Part shown: positions 1 through 10,897 of the stretch, in pieces
Numbering within the stretch: position 1 is the first letter of the stretch
Layout of the letters: each line of letters opens with the position of its first letter
Assembly: GCA_945859605.1 (NCBI GenBank)
Contig: OX243824.1
Coordinates: 22,064,561-22,128,560, forward strand
Length of the DNA: 64,000 bases
Direction of reading: 5' to 3'
Source: Lumbricus rubellus
Lineage: Eukaryota; Annelida; Clitellata; Crassiclitellata; Lumbricidae
Position numbers and translations under genes: made by a program
The notes under the pieces: generated by a model
Database searches by the model: none
Told to the model about the DNA's origin: nothing
Seen by the model: the letters and a program-made list of their open reading frames with translations, nothing else

Positions 1-17
1 TTGTTAATCCGGCCCTG
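1..17. mobile_element. right end of a hAT-like element
   Basis: Read on the minus strand the first bases begin CAGGGCCGGATTAA. The same CAGGGCCGG start is seen, also on the minus strand, at the right end of the element finishing at 8102. The body of the element lies outside the window, so the assignment rests on the terminus alone. Confidence 0.3.
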
Positions 18-89
18 GAGAATGGTATAAGTTAAAAAAATATCAAAATACTCTCTTGTGGAAATGGCGCCCTCTTTGATGGATATGGC

Positions 90-1006
90 GGTTCCATGAC
101 ACTTAATCCCGCGACACTTAATACCGCGACAGTTAGTACCGGACATTTAATCCCGCGACACTTAATCCCGCGACCATTTAATCCCGCGACACTTAATCCC
201 GCGACCATTTAATCCCGCGACACTTAATCCCGCACCGATTTAATCCCGCGACACTTAATCCCGGCGACATTTAATTCCGCGACACTTAATACCGGGAAAG
301 TAAAACAACGTTTACAAAAGAAGTTAAATTCTATAAATAGGCATATTCACAGCAATATTCACTTTGTGTTTAAAAAAGAGTTCAGCCTTTGCAGTAATAT
401 ATTATAAAACTGTACAATTCAATAAAAACAATAGTCACAGCAATATTCACTAACACTTACTGTTTAAAAGAGCATAATTACGAGTGAGATAAATGAGACA
501 TTGCACGAAGGAACACGAGGATTTCGGTTTTACCATACACAGCAATTTTCATGTATAACAGTTTGTTTTCCTTTATTACTATACAGCCGAAATTCGCCTC
601 CATGTCTATGACCAATTGTAGACTGAACTTCGCAAATCCTCTCTAAAATCCTTTATAATGATCGTTTTATGTACAACTGTGTACAACAGAAAAGCTGAGC
701 AGAGAGGTAGGCGTACCCAATTGGCTGTGGGGACAACAATAGTCAAACCACTACTTACAGTTGGCTATGTGGACAACAGTAGTCGTACAAATATTCGTAC
801 TCACGTGTGTACAGGTATTAATTGTCGCGGTATAAAATGTCGCGGGATTAGGCTAACTGTCGCAGGGATTACATGTCGCAGGGATTAACTGTCGCGGGAT
901 TAACTGTCGCGGGATTAAATGACGCGGGATTAAATGTCGCCGGGACTAAGTGTCCGGCATTAACTGTCGCGGTATTAAGTGTCGCGGGATTAAATGTCGT
1001 GCTACC
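90..1006. mobile_element. non-autonomous TIR element with repeated-phrase ends and 8-bp target duplication
   Basis: The element is 917 bp and is flanked by a perfect 8-bp direct repeat GATATGGC (82-89 and 1007-1014). The left end starts GGTTCCATGACACTTAATCC. The right end, reverse-complemented, starts GGTAGCACGACATTTAATCC. Both ends continue as a tandem array of a 14-17-bp phrase (CGACACTTAATCCCG and variants), at about 97-297 on the left and inverted at about 820-1000 on the right. The AT-rich centre (about 300-815) has no recognisable protein; the 76-codon ORF at 658-888 runs into the array and is not credible. An 8-bp duplication fits hAT, P or Merlin elements; the superfamily is not resolved. 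Confidence 0.8.
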
Positions 1007-1014
1007 GATATGGC

Positions 1015-1203
1015 GCTCCTAGAACTTGGCGTTTCATGCAACTGCCTGCTTTTCCTATGCCTAAGGTCGGCCCTGCCTCAGCTGCTGCCCTTTCTTCATC
1101 GTCGTCCTTACTAGACTATTTATTTGAGTCTGAATAAATGGCAGGCTGTAATGTTGTAATCTCATCTTCATAACTTCATACTTAGCAAGGCCCACTTCCA
1201 TTT
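1015..1203. other. non-repetitive spacer
   Basis: Short stretch between two transposons. No coding, RNA or repeat feature was recognised. Confidence 0.4.
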
Positions 1204-2550
1204 CATACGTTCAGTGGCGCAACTAGGGGGGTGCTGGGGGGGGGGTGCTTGAGCACCCCCCCAGGGCTAAAAAGGTGACCCACGCAATTTGTCCAAATCC
1301 GATGAGTTTTTTTGTGGGGGTGGGGGTAGGGGGTCCTTTTGCTCTTTGAGTCTTTCCAGTTTCTTCAATCTTCTGTATTATAATCTTAGTCAAATTCATG
1401 GTTCATAAAGCACTAGTTTTCAGTGTTTAGCTCGTCTACCTGAGTTTGTCTGGGGTCTTGAGAATTTGCCTAGTGATGAATTTAAAGTGTTAGTGATATG
1501 CCTATGCCATTACATTGCAGTGTCCCGCCAATTTATTGATAATATGTTACAACATAATTGATGGTACCGTGTGTGCTATTTTATTAAGGCCTAGTTAGTA
1601 ATTGTTTCCTTCAAATTGGTATTATAATAATAGGCCTATAATAATATATTTATTCAGCTTTGTTTCATCTAGACATTTCCAGCAAGAAGGCGCCCAGAAA
1701 TAAAAGAAATTCCCCAGAAAATTTGAAAAATTATTGTTTTTAGTTACTGTTTAATGTTTATTATAATTATTGGATTACATGAACTGCCATATTATACCAT
1801 GATTTCATTTCCTGCCATAGAATTATTTTTTTATTATTTATTATTATAATATAATTATGATACTATCGTATGATATTAATATATTATAATTTGCATAACT
1901 TACTGTCATGGGCGGATATTTATGGTGATAGGGGAGACGTAAGTAATTGTGAGGCAACACTCTGAAGTTTTAAACCGATGTTGAAATCTGAAATCACTCT
2001 TTTTTATCAGCACTGAAGTAATAGAGTTATTTTTGCTCAGTTGACATCTTAAAATGGTACCACAATAAACTTGAAAATGACAAAAAAAAATTATAATTGT
2101 AACTATATTCATTGAAGTTTAGACCACTCTTATCAGCACTGAAATAGTAGGCCTATGGCAATTTTGCTTTAGATGGCAGCTTAAAATGCTGCCATTGCAA
2201 TGTGGAAATTAGAAAAGTTCTGATGTGGATGGGCACATTTCCTACTAAAGCTTCTGCCCTTTTCCGTCGGATGCTCGCTTTTCCCCAGAAACCTTGATTC
2301 ACAGAGAAGGGACTGTGGTCTCTCGCTGTGTCCTTGGCTATGCTCCGTCATACTTGCGTGATCTGTGCTGTCCAGTCTCTGACGTTGCAGCGCGTCGTGT
2401 ACTTCGCTCTTCGTCTAAAGGTGAGCTTCTGGTCCCGCGGGCTCGCTTGGCTATTAAGCAGCGCCGTGCTTTCTCGGTTGTGGGGCCTACTGTCTGGAAC
2501 GACCTCCCGGTTACGCTTCGCTCACTACTTGTGGTCCATCCGGCTGCGTT

Positions 2551-5500
2551 AGTAGAGGGGGAACTGACAGTTCTAGGACAGGACTGTCACGCGTCCCCGT
2601 CACGGGTCCCCAAGGTCATCACGGGTCCCCAAGGTCATTACAGGCCCCCAAGGTCGTCACGAGGGCCCCAAGGTCGTCACGAGACCCACCCCCAAGGTCG
2701 TCACGAGTCCAAAGGTCGTCACGAGGTCTCTCTGGTCACGAGGACTCCCTGGTCACGCTCGAGGTCAAGGTCAAGGGCAAGGACCTCCCAGAAAACTCTG
2801 TCCCTCAGGAAAAGGTGCACTGGCTTCCATGCAATCAATAGAAATCCAAGCGCACAGGAAAAGGTGTACTAGCTCTGTTTCCATGCAGAAACCCACAACC
2901 AATAGGAATCCGAGACCCTGGTCATGCTCAAGGTCAAGGTCAAGAACCTCCCAGAAACTCCGCTCTCCAGGAAAAAGATGCACTTGCTTCCATGCAGAAT
3001 CTACCAACCAATAGGAAACCGAGCCCCATATTTTTCCCAGAAAGCACCATTCTTATGTAAGCCTGAATACCCACAACCAATAGCGTAAGAGCATTAGATA
3101 TTGTTCAATAGCGCTACATAATGAGCAAAGTACTAGCCAACAAGAAGCCCTTCTTTTGCAAAGCGCTCCAAGCGGCAAATCCATAAATAACTATCAACAG
3201 ACAGTTTTGGAAATACACAGGGGAAGCCCTGCAGAATCTATACGACATTTCCACAATCATTATTGAGGTGTCACGTACGAACTGAACATAATTTCACTTT
3301 TAGCCGCGGAATTGGGCAATCAAAACAGTAATAAGCAATTATTATATAATTTTATGAACTTGAATGTGTTACATAAGTGCATAATAGTCTATTTTATCAT
3401 TTGTAGCCTTTCTTAAACCTAACGCGCATAAAGTTTCAAACAGTCGCCAGAGGCGCCACATTCGTAGCCATGCGATTGAAACTTCGTACATAGCCAGAGG
3501 AATCAGAGCTATTAATCGAATAATATCATTCTTTCTAACATAAACAATATCTACAATCTATGAAACATAGTATTCGTAATACATTACTTTAGTTATTAAT
3601 CTTTGAAGTGAGCCAACACTATCGTATGCACATAGTCTAGACCTTTTGTACATTTACCAACACGAATCCAGCTGGTATAGTGGGTTAAGCGGCAGCACTC
3701 TAAGTAGTGTGTGAGCGGTTCGACACTTCAATAAGACCAAGTATTTTTAATTTATTTTTTATTGTTAGAAACATTATAAATCTATGAAAAATCGTATGCA
3801 TTAGTAAAATATATGTATATTTTTAGACATTTCTTACATTTTTTGTCAAAAACACATTAAATATTATTTATATCTTTCAGTATTTTAGACTTATTGCGAA
3901 ACTAAATGCGAATATTTCAGCATCAAACAACACATTATTCCAAATATCTAGACCTTTCTAATCTTTTTGTTAAGTAAGTAAGTAAGTTTCCAAATAACCT
4001 AACCATCAAATTTCAACATATTACCAAAATATAGACCATTTTTTTCTATAATTAGCAGTCTAAATAAAGAAATATACCATTATTCATCCTTCTGGTCCAT
4101 AGGCATTAGGTTTCTTCTCTTCTCCTCATATCATCTTCCCCTCCTCCTCCTCCTTCTCCTCCTTCTCCTCCTCCTCCTCCTCCTCCTACTCCACACAAGC
4201 CATAGAAAATAAGAATTTTCTCAATCTTTTGAATGCAAGAGCTAAATTTACAGTGTCAATCAGCCTTCCAAGGCTTCACTCCTTCCTCTTCCTCCTCCTC
4301 CTCCTCCTCCTCCTCCTCCTCCTCCTCCTCCTCCTCCTCCTCCTCCTCCTCCTCCTCCTCCTCCTCCTCCTCCTCCTCCTCCTCCTCCTCCTCCTCCTCC
4401 TCCTCCTCCTCCTCCTCCTCCTCCTCCTCCTCCTCCTCCTCCTCCTCCTCCTCCTCCTCCTCCTCCTCCTCCTCCTCCTCCTCCTCCTCCTCCTCCTCCT
4501 CCACACAAGACATAGAAAATAAGAATTTTCTCAATCTTTTGAATGCAAGAGCTAAATTTACAGTGTCAATCAGCCTTCCAAGGCTTCACCCCTTCCTCCT
4601 CCTCCTCCTCCTCCTCCTCCTTCTCCTCCTCCTTCTCCTTCTCCTCTTCCTCCTCCTCCTCCTCCTCCTCCTCCTCCTCCTCCTCCTCCTCCTCCACACA
4701 AGCCATAGAAAATAAGAATTTTCTCAATCTTTTGAATGCAAGAGCTAAATTTACAGTGTCAATCAGCCTTCCAAGGCTTCACCCCTCCTCCTCCTCCTCC
4801 TCCTCCTCCTCCTCCTCCTCCTCCTCCTCCTCCTCCTCCTCCTCCTCCTCCTCCTTCTCCTCCTCCTTCTCCTCCTCCACACAAGACATATAAAATAAGA
4901 ATTTTCCCAATCTTTTGAATGCAAGAGCTAAATTTACAATGTCAATCAACCTTCCAAGGCTTCACCCCTTCCTCCTCCTCCTCCTTCTCCACCTCCTCCT
5001 CAGCCTCCTCCTCCTCATCCGCAAAGGCTTTTTACCTTCTTGGGCACCTATGACCACGTATTTCATCAGCTCTCACCCGTCCATTCTCCAGAAAGTAGGC
5101 TTTTTCACATCCTTATGCATCTATGACCACGTATTTCATCAACTCTCACCATTCAATTCTTCAGAAAGTAGCCTTTTTCACATCCTTGGACACCTAGGAC
5201 CACGTATTTCAACGTCTCTCAACCCTCCATTCCCCAGAAAGTAGGATTTTTCACATCCTTGCGAGGACGGACACAGGATCATGCAAATTCCCACCCAAAA
5301 TGGCGTACACAGACAACTTTTCTCATGCAATTAAGGCCAAATAATACAGTCACATGTGACTTTTCTACCCAAGTGGATGCACATTCTGTCATTCTTAATT
5401 GGCTAAAAATAGAAAGCACAGAGCTACTATACGTTTCTTTCAACAGATGTATTTTCTTAAATATTACAGTATATTTTTGTTGTTGCCAAATATACGATTG

Positions 5501-6222
5501 CATTAAACAGACGTTCAGCAGCATGAATCTTTTCAATATGCATGTGATAAGAGTGGAAGTGGTAGAGAACGATAAATCCCATATGCACACGAACTATTCA
5601 ATTTCTATTATAGCCCTATAGTCATATAATTTGAACAAAAATTTCTAACTTAAGGTAACAAGGCGGTAGAGGCAACGATGAAGAATGTAAGATGTGAAAG
5701 GAAAATGCTTGAAGTATATACATCTAGGTGCAAAGGGTCATAAATCGATTATTAACACAGCCAAACGTAAGTATGATAGATGTGTGAGCGAGCAGAACTT
5801 AACTTTTCGAATCTTTTCAATGTCAGACACAAACATTTGTCATTGTACTAAGTCAAACTTGTTAATTACGACGCATGAAGCACATGAAATGCAAGCTGAG
5901 CATATTAAGAGGCTGAAGTATTGGGGTGGCGCGTACGCATTGATATGATTTGTAGAAACAAATGCACTCAATATTTGTGCTGTGTCCGCATTTTTTGCCA
6001 AAGTTCGATTGTAGCATGAGAAGAAATGAGAGTTAGACCAGAGAGACTTCGTGACGACCTTTGGACTCGTGACGACCTTGGGGGTGGGTCTCGTGACGAC
6101 CTTGGAGCCCTCGTGACGACCTTGGGGGCCTGTGATGACCTTGGGGACCCGTGATGACCTTGGGGACCCGTGACGGGGACGCGTGACAGTCCTGTCCTAG
6201 AACTGTCAGTTCCCCCTCTACT
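2551..6222. mobile_element. 3.7-kb TIR element with repeated-phrase ends and 6-bp target duplication
   Basis: The element starts AGTAGAGGGGGAACTGACAG and ends with its inverse. TGCGTT is duplicated at 2545-2550 and 6223-6228, and uninterrupted LINE copies elsewhere confirm the empty site. The terminal inverted repeats are about 190 bp (2551-2740 and 6035-6222). Inside them a phrase of the type CCAAGGTCGTCACGAG is repeated about six times, mirrored at the other end. The interior holds (CTC)n arrays at 4138-5010 and no recognisable transposase, so it appears non-autonomous. I do not recognise a superfamily with this combination of AGTAG ends and a 6-bp duplication. Confidence 0.8.
4138..5010. 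repeat. compound CTC-triplet satellite with an interspersed unique unit
   Basis: Long (CTC)n/(CCT)n runs alternate with a conserved segment of about 90 bp that starts CACACAAGCCATAGAAAATA and recurs near 4192, 4501, 4693 and 4877. The repeating unit is therefore about 185-310 bp, varying mainly in triplet number. The poly-Ser, poly-Leu, poly-Glu, poly-Gly and poly-Arg ORFs across it are artefacts of the triplet. Confidence 0.9.
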
Positions 6223-6421
6223 TGCGTTCTACAAGTCCCTCAAGTCTTTTTTCTTTGTTCGTGGTTGGGCTGGGAGCGCCTCTGAGTAGTTTCTTGAAGG
6301 GGCGCTATATAAATGCTCTGACTGAATGAATGAATGACTAGATTAAACACAGGTTATTAATTCTGTCATTCGCGAGCTCTAGACCTAATACCCTTTGTCT
6401 CATCTAAAAAAAATGGGATAG

Positions 6422-6670
6422 GACATTTTTGAAGTCTTAAACCATGGTTTTCAGCAGCTTTCATGACTTTATCGCTCATAAAAACAGCTGGCAAACAACA
6501 GCCTGAAACGTGCTCTAGCTTATGTGAAAAGTAAAAAAATGCGTTGGTTTGACATTTTTTAAAGTCTTAGGACCGATTAAACCATGGTTTTCAGAAATGT
6601 TCATGACTTTACCGCTCATAAATACAGCTGGCAAACAATGGCCTAACGTGCTCTAGCGGATGTCAAAAGT
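6422..6670. repeat. 129-bp tandem duplication within the hAT right arm
   Basis: Two copies of a segment beginning GACATTTTTGAAGTCTTA (6422) and GACATTTTTTAAAGTCTTA (6551) both end near AAATGCGTTGGTTT. Related single-copy sequence follows the hAT-like block at about 42560-42620. Confidence 0.7.
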
Positions 6671-6831
6671 AGAAAATGCGTTGGTTTCTGGGGGCCTGGA
6701 CGCTCCCCCCAGACCCCCTAGTCAGCACTGGCTTCGTGCCTTCGGCACTCGCTGCTTCGCAACTTCGGCGCTTACAATAATAATTCTGAGCACCCCCAGG
6801 AAAATGTTCTGGTTGCGCCCCTGCATACGTT

Positions 6832-7159
6832 TCATTTCTTGCAACACATTTTCAGTGATTTCACTATCGAAATTGAGCGTCGCGTATTCTAACTTCTGGC
6901 TGCTACTGAACAGCAAAGATTACTAAATGCCGTTAAATATTGAATGTTATTTGTCGATATAAAATTAATACAGTCTTTGAAATTGAATCAGGCCTGCAGC
7001 CAGAACAGGTGAAATGAATCAATAAGCTTAATTATTTTAAATTCTTTCCACTAGCGAAAGTCTTGAGTTTAAAAGAAAAAAGTGTAAAAAAAAATCGCCG
7101 GTGCCGCGGCTCCCCCCAAGGACCGCGGCGCCCTATGGGCAACTTACTTTGCCCATAGC
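6832..7159. other. no recognised feature
   Basis: AT-rich host sequence to the right of the hAT target site. A GC-rich patch at about 7095-7130 (CCGCGG motifs) was noted. No coding signal was recognised on either strand. Confidence 0.4.
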
Positions 7160-7275
7160 TAAGGCCGGTGTCATGAAATAAAGTCTCCTCCCGATACAAA
7201 GTCTCCCCCGAAACAGAGTCCCCCCTGGCTGAAAATCTGCTTTGTAAGACAATTTTCTGGTGTAAAAGTATTATA

Positions 7276-7742
7276 CACCGTGGTTCAAAAAAGTAAGCCA
7301 AATTGTTTTGCATATATCTCTAACACCTGATGACATATCAAGTTAAAATTTTCCAAATATTTAGAGAAGTGGACCAAGGATATGATTCCAAAATTTCATG
7401 AAATAAAGTTGAACGGATAAAAAGATATGAATATTTAAACTTCATCTACCGAAATTGCAGTTTACAAGCAATTTTCTGTCAGATTCGATCAAATGTTTCC
7501 TTATTATCTCCAATGCCTGATGATTAATCATTCTAAAATTTTCCAGATATGCAGCGAAGTGAACTAACAATATGACCCCCGCAGTATGGTTTGATAATTT
7601 AATTAAATAAGATGCTCAAAATGTCCCCTTCTGCTTGCACGCAAGCCTGGAGGCGCTGGCGTCATTGGAATGGCAACAGCAACGTCGATTAATTATCCTC
7701 TGGTCCAGGACTCCAGGCCATCCCACACTTCCAGCAAGCGTT
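7276..7742 (-). mobile_element. mariner-type element, 3' part, running into the gap
   Basis: The element follows a TA at 7274-7275 and starts CACCGTGGTTCAAAAAAGTA. From about 7340 to 7742 it is nearly identical, in inverted orientation, to about 19165-19507, including an unusual CTCCAGGCC insertion and the next 36 antisense codons. The transposase would read on the minus strand; only its extreme C-terminal end is present before the gap. The near identity suggests recent mobility or a repeat-driven assembly problem. Confidence 0.75.
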
Positions 7743-7942
7743 NNNNNNNNNNNNNNNNNNNNNNNNNNNNNNNNNNNNNNNNNNNNNNNNNNNNNNNNNN
7801 NNNNNNNNNNNNNNNNNNNNNNNNNNNNNNNNNNNNNNNNNNNNNNNNNNNNNNNNNNNNNNNNNNNNNNNNNNNNNNNNNNNNNNNNNNNNNNNNNNNN
7901 NNNNNNNNNNNNNNNNNNNNNNNNNNNNNNNNNNNNNNNNNN
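7743..7942. other. assembly gap (200 N)
   Basis: A run of exactly 200 N. It lies inside the mariner copy, so the missing part is probably the rest of that transposon and repeat collapse is the likely cause. Confidence 0.98.
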
Positions 7943-8161
7943 GCGGAGGAAATATTCTATCCCCCGGAGACTTTATTTCAGAATATAGTCTCCGGGAGGC
8001 GAATTTATTCTAGAACAGATCCTCCGGGGGAGAATCTATTTCGAAATAAAGTCTCCGGGGGAGACTTTTAGGGGGGGACTCTGTCACGCGACACCGGCCC
8101 TGGAGACCAGCAAAATGGAGGATGAACGAGAAAAGATCGGAATTCAGGAGGCCGATCATCC

Positions 8162-8636
8162 CCGAAGCAGGACGTTTTGGCGCCGGACGTTTTGGCGCCG
8201 GACGTTTTGGCGCCGCCGTTTTGGTGCCGGACGTTTTGGCGCCGGAATTTTTTCACCCTTGTTCTAGAGTATAAAAATTATGATATTGCAGGTAATTGTA
8301 GGAGGTTCATTTACGCACATTTAAGGTAAATTTTGTAATGATATTCCACGCCATTCAAAAGTTATGCCCGAAATAGCTAAAAATGTATGTATATGACATA
8401 CGTCGAGAGGATCGGTTAGGGTTAGGTATAGGGTTATTGTAGTCATTCGGTCCCGTAAAGGGTACAATCTACGGTTAATTATTACAGCACTGAATGAAAC
8501 TTGAAAAATAAATATTGAACACAAATCGATCACTTCGTGCTGATGTAAGCTTATTTGTAAACTAGGCCGAAAATAAGCTGCTGAGAGCAGTTGTTATATG
8601 GGCGCCAAAACGGCGGCGCCAAAACGTCATGTACCG
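8162..8636. mobile_element. MITE with ACGTTTTGGCGCC-phrase ends and 8-bp target duplication
   Basis: The left end is a five-fold tandem array of GGACGTTTTGGCGCC (about 8170-8245). The right end has two inverted copies (about 8600-8630). GATCATCC is directly repeated at 8154-8161 and 8637-8644. The element is 475 bp with no protein. The right terminus, reverse-complemented, reads GGTACATGACG, close to the GGTTCCATGAC end of the element at 90-1006. That suggests the two belong to one wider family despite different internal phrases. Confidence 0.7.
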
Positions 8637-8644
8637 GATCATCC

Positions 8645-9319
8645 CTGAGGCATACAAGGTAGTGCAGTGTTTGATTTGGCTCTGTTAGAGAACTTATGAT
8701 AAGTAGTGACTGGAGGTCGAGAAAGGGTGATCAAGATGGTTGATCGGATAGAGCGGGTTGGCTTAATGCGGAAGAGAAATCCTGCACGTTTGCATGGAGC
8801 TGACCTGCGTGAATTAACTATAGGCTACCCGCATGCAAAGCAGCTGATATTAGTGACAACGGCTGCGCAGTTGGTGTTCGCAGCATCTCTGCTCCTGATA
8901 AGTTTGCCATTGATACCCATCTACCGAGCTTGGCCTGAACGCCATGGTAAGCGTCGACACATCCATCGCCAAAACTAGTTATTAGACAAGGCATATCCTA
9001 GGCAGTGGATGTCCATTGTCCAGCGCTAAGAGGCTCGGAGGCTCGGAATAATAAATAATAATAACCTTTGTTTTATTTCAAACCGACACAACGCAGTACA
9101 ATATGCAGTCAGCAATGAACGGGTGATCACAAACTATTTCAGGAGTCGAATTTAACTGTCGACATCCCTGCAAGGTTCCCTTCCATCAAGTCCTGCCGCC
9201 CAATGTACCAATGCCACCTGCCAAATTGAAGACTGAGTGGACCTTTTCAGGAGGGTTGCGGGCAGCGATCTCGAATCCGTGCGCTCTTCGTACCAGGGTG
9301 CTTTTACACTAAACCCCTG
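8645..9319. other. no recognised feature
   Basis: A 90-codon plus-strand ORF (8706-8978) with one hydrophobic stretch is present, but it matches no family I know and has no splice or composition support. Nothing else was recognised. Confidence 0.4.
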
Positions 9320-9599
9320 TCTAAAACCTTAATGCGCTCTTTGTATGAGAGCATTATGTGTGCATGTAGCCAACGTGCGTTTCCACGTGTTTCTACAAGT
9401 GTGACCAAGTGATGTATTCATGAACCTGATGGGTCGGTACAAATGAAATAAAAATATCGACTGATTCTTTGCATCACCCAGAAAATGTGTGACAACTTTA
9501 AACGGAATAATATTAATTTTATTAAGAGCCAGAGTAAGGAGTGTCGTCCGTTTGTAACCAGCAGTAATTTTATTGTCTTCCTTTTTGACCAAGTCAATA

Positions 9600-9985
9600 G
9601 GGTTTATAGGCTACTTCTTTTGCATGTTCCCCTTTTCTTCGTCTCCTCTATTCTTCTTCATCGCTGCCTCCTCCCATTCCTATTCTTCTATTCGTTCTCC
9701 CGCTATTCTCCTTATTCTCTCCTTCTTCTTTCCTTCTTTTCATTCTCACTAAAGTCTTCTTCTTCATCTCAGCCTCCTCCGGTACCCTCTCCTTTTCCTT
9801 AGCTTTTCTCCCGCTCTAAGCTTAAGCTTACTCTCTTTTTTTTACCTCATCTTCTTCTCGTTTCTCATTTTCGTTCCTTTAATAAATATTATTCTGCTGA
9901 TACTGCTTATACGTCTTTTTCTTCTACTTTTTCTTATTCTTCTTCTGTTTTCTTCCTTAAGTTTTATTTTATTTTCTATCTCTAT
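9600..9985 (+). repeat. CT-rich pyrimidine tract
   Basis: Degenerate CTT/TTC-rich sequence, duplicated by similar tracts at about 11780-11880 and 13100-13315. ORFs across it are compositional artefacts. Confidence 0.7.
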
Positions 9986-10017
9986 ATGTCAATTGCCTCT
10001 TAAGACGCTGATTGAAA

Positions 10018-10104
10018 TGCATTTCCGGTATATCTGCCGACTTCAAGAGAGTAATTTTAGACGGATGAGGTAATTGAAAATCTCTCTGCGAAATATTTCG
10101 GACG
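10018..10104 (-). pseudogene. broken second copy of the fibrinogen-domain exon 4
   Basis: On the minus strand the bases translate as YFAERFSITSSV, a stop, then NYSLEVGRYTGNA. This matches the second half of the exon at 13851-14015 (RFAEYGRFSISSSV-NNYMLTVGEFLGDAG) and the fibrinogen consensus. The in-frame stop, two missing residues and lack of the GT donor after the final Ala codon mark it as a decayed exon. It lies about 3.8 kb downstream of the intact exon. Confidence 0.6.
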
Positions 10105-10115
10105 CAAAATAGTCA

Positions 10116-10897
10116 GGATACTGCCTAGACTAGAGCGCGCTGGCTACAAAAACATAGCATTCTACAGGCCATCCTCCTCAGCGCGCAAGCACAGTGGACG
10201 AAAACGCAAAGCCCTTCTGAAAGCTCAACCAACTGCAACTCATGGAAGGCAGTGGTAATTTAGTTCTTATTGAGTTGCACTAAGACTCTCCTTACTGGTT
10301 ACTGAGAGACAGTCATGCAGTGGTGATTTTTACTATAAAAATGACGCTTCTAAAGAGGGCGACGCGTGATCATTCTTGAGTGCCATGTAACCTGGCATCC
10401 ATTCGCAGAAACAGCTGTTTCATGTGTTTGTGTTTCTTATAATTAATTTTTATTTACAACAATCAGAAATGCATGGTATGCATAGCCTTAGATGTGCCGG
10501 TGGAAGGCACAGACATTGACACCAACGAGAGCAACATTGTGCTTATCAGTATATTCTCCAGCGGAGGCTGTTCGAAATGCGAACTCGATGGTTTTATGTC
10601 TGGGAGAGTATAGTCTTGGAAGAGGAATGCTGCACGCATGCATGGTGAACTGATTAATATTATGCAGTGTATATTAAAATGGTGACGGCAACTGCACACT
10701 CGGTGCTCACAGCTGCAGCTCTGCTCCCGCGAAATACAGCCATTCGATCTTGACAAAGTTGTTCATCGACGCAATGAGGCGGCACGATTTTCTGACTGTC
10801 AACCGAGTTTGACCGGTGACCGGGCAAAATGGTAGAGGACAAAATGGTACGGACAAAGTGGAATGGACAAAAAGAACAAGCCTGACATGCACCACGG
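10116..10897. other. no firm feature; short AAAATGGTA-phrase array at the end
   Basis: Short ORFs on both strands (for example minus 10463-10756) match nothing I recognise. At about 10821-10872 a phrase like GGACAAAATGGTA occurs about four times, resembling the terminal arrays of the TIR elements described here, but no partner end was found. Confidence 0.4.

Larger units (their letters stand above)
2285..6345 (+). pseudogene. L2-like LINE 3' fragment (reverse-transcriptase C-terminus), split by an insertion
   Basis: Residues readable from about 2300 to 2550 (LGYAPSYLRDLC, VSDVAARRVLRSS, RAFSVVGPTVWNDLP) are the region downstream of the polymerase domain in L2/CR1-type non-LTR retrotransposons. 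The reading continues at 6223 with the LINE 3' end: GCGCCTCTGAGTAG, GGCGCTATATAAATG and a TGAATGAATGA tail. Between the halves sits the element 2551-6222, and TGCGTT is duplicated at the junction. The copy is 5'-truncated, lacks the polymerase active site and cannot be functional. The same 3' end recurs at about 32.7, 37.4 and 53.3 kb and in the tRNA SINE at 32876. Confidence 0.8.
1212..6823. mobile_element. hAT element, non-autonomous, carrying nested insertions
   Basis: The ends CAGTGGCGCAAC (1212) and, reverse-complemented, CAGGGGCGCAACCAG (ending 6823) are typical hAT termini. They are flanked by a perfect 8-bp target duplication CATACGTT at 1204-1211 and 6824-6831. Both ends carry a GAGCACCCCC-type subterminal motif. 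No hAT transposase is present. About 4.1 kb of the interior is a later L2-like LINE insertion (about 2285-6345), which itself holds a 3.7-kb TIR element. The right arm (about 6400-6823) is related to sequence at 42362-42620, so this is a multi-copy family. Confidence 0.85.
7160..8102. mobile_element. TIR element with AGTCTCC-phrase ends, containing a mariner copy and an assembly gap
   Basis: The left end AAGGCCGGTGTCATG and the reverse-complemented right end CAGGGCCGGTGTCGCG form a TIR. Each side continues with repeats of a phrase such as AAAGTCTCCCCCGGAGA (left about 7178-7230, right about 7945-8085). A mariner copy starts at 7276 and runs into the 200-N gap. No clear target duplication was found, so the outer limits are approximate. 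Confidence 0.55.
9320..10115. repeat. diverged segmental duplication of the exon-4 region
   Basis: Blocks here match, in the same order, about 11465-13930 once the Tc1 element (11881-13097) and the TTAA element (13323-13827) are removed. Matching pieces are GCGCTCTTTG with the TGTG-rich run after it, the CT-rich tract, the CTTAAGACGCT / CTTAGGACGCTCTTAA junction, and the FReD exon. Divergence is high, so the duplication predates those insertions. Confidence 0.6.

Noticed and set aside
2293..2872. 192-codon ORF as a real gene
   Set aside because: Its first part is a LINE fragment and its second part is the TIR of the inserted element, a chance in-frame fusion.
4229..4918. Long poly-Leu, poly-Ser, poly-Glu, poly-Gly, poly-Arg and poly-Pro ORFs
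   Set aside because: They are translations of the CTC satellite in different frames and strands, with no non-repeat coding content.
10463..10756. Possible missing FReD exon 5
   Set aside because: All three minus frames were read; none contains the calcium site or the WW and Cys motifs expected.
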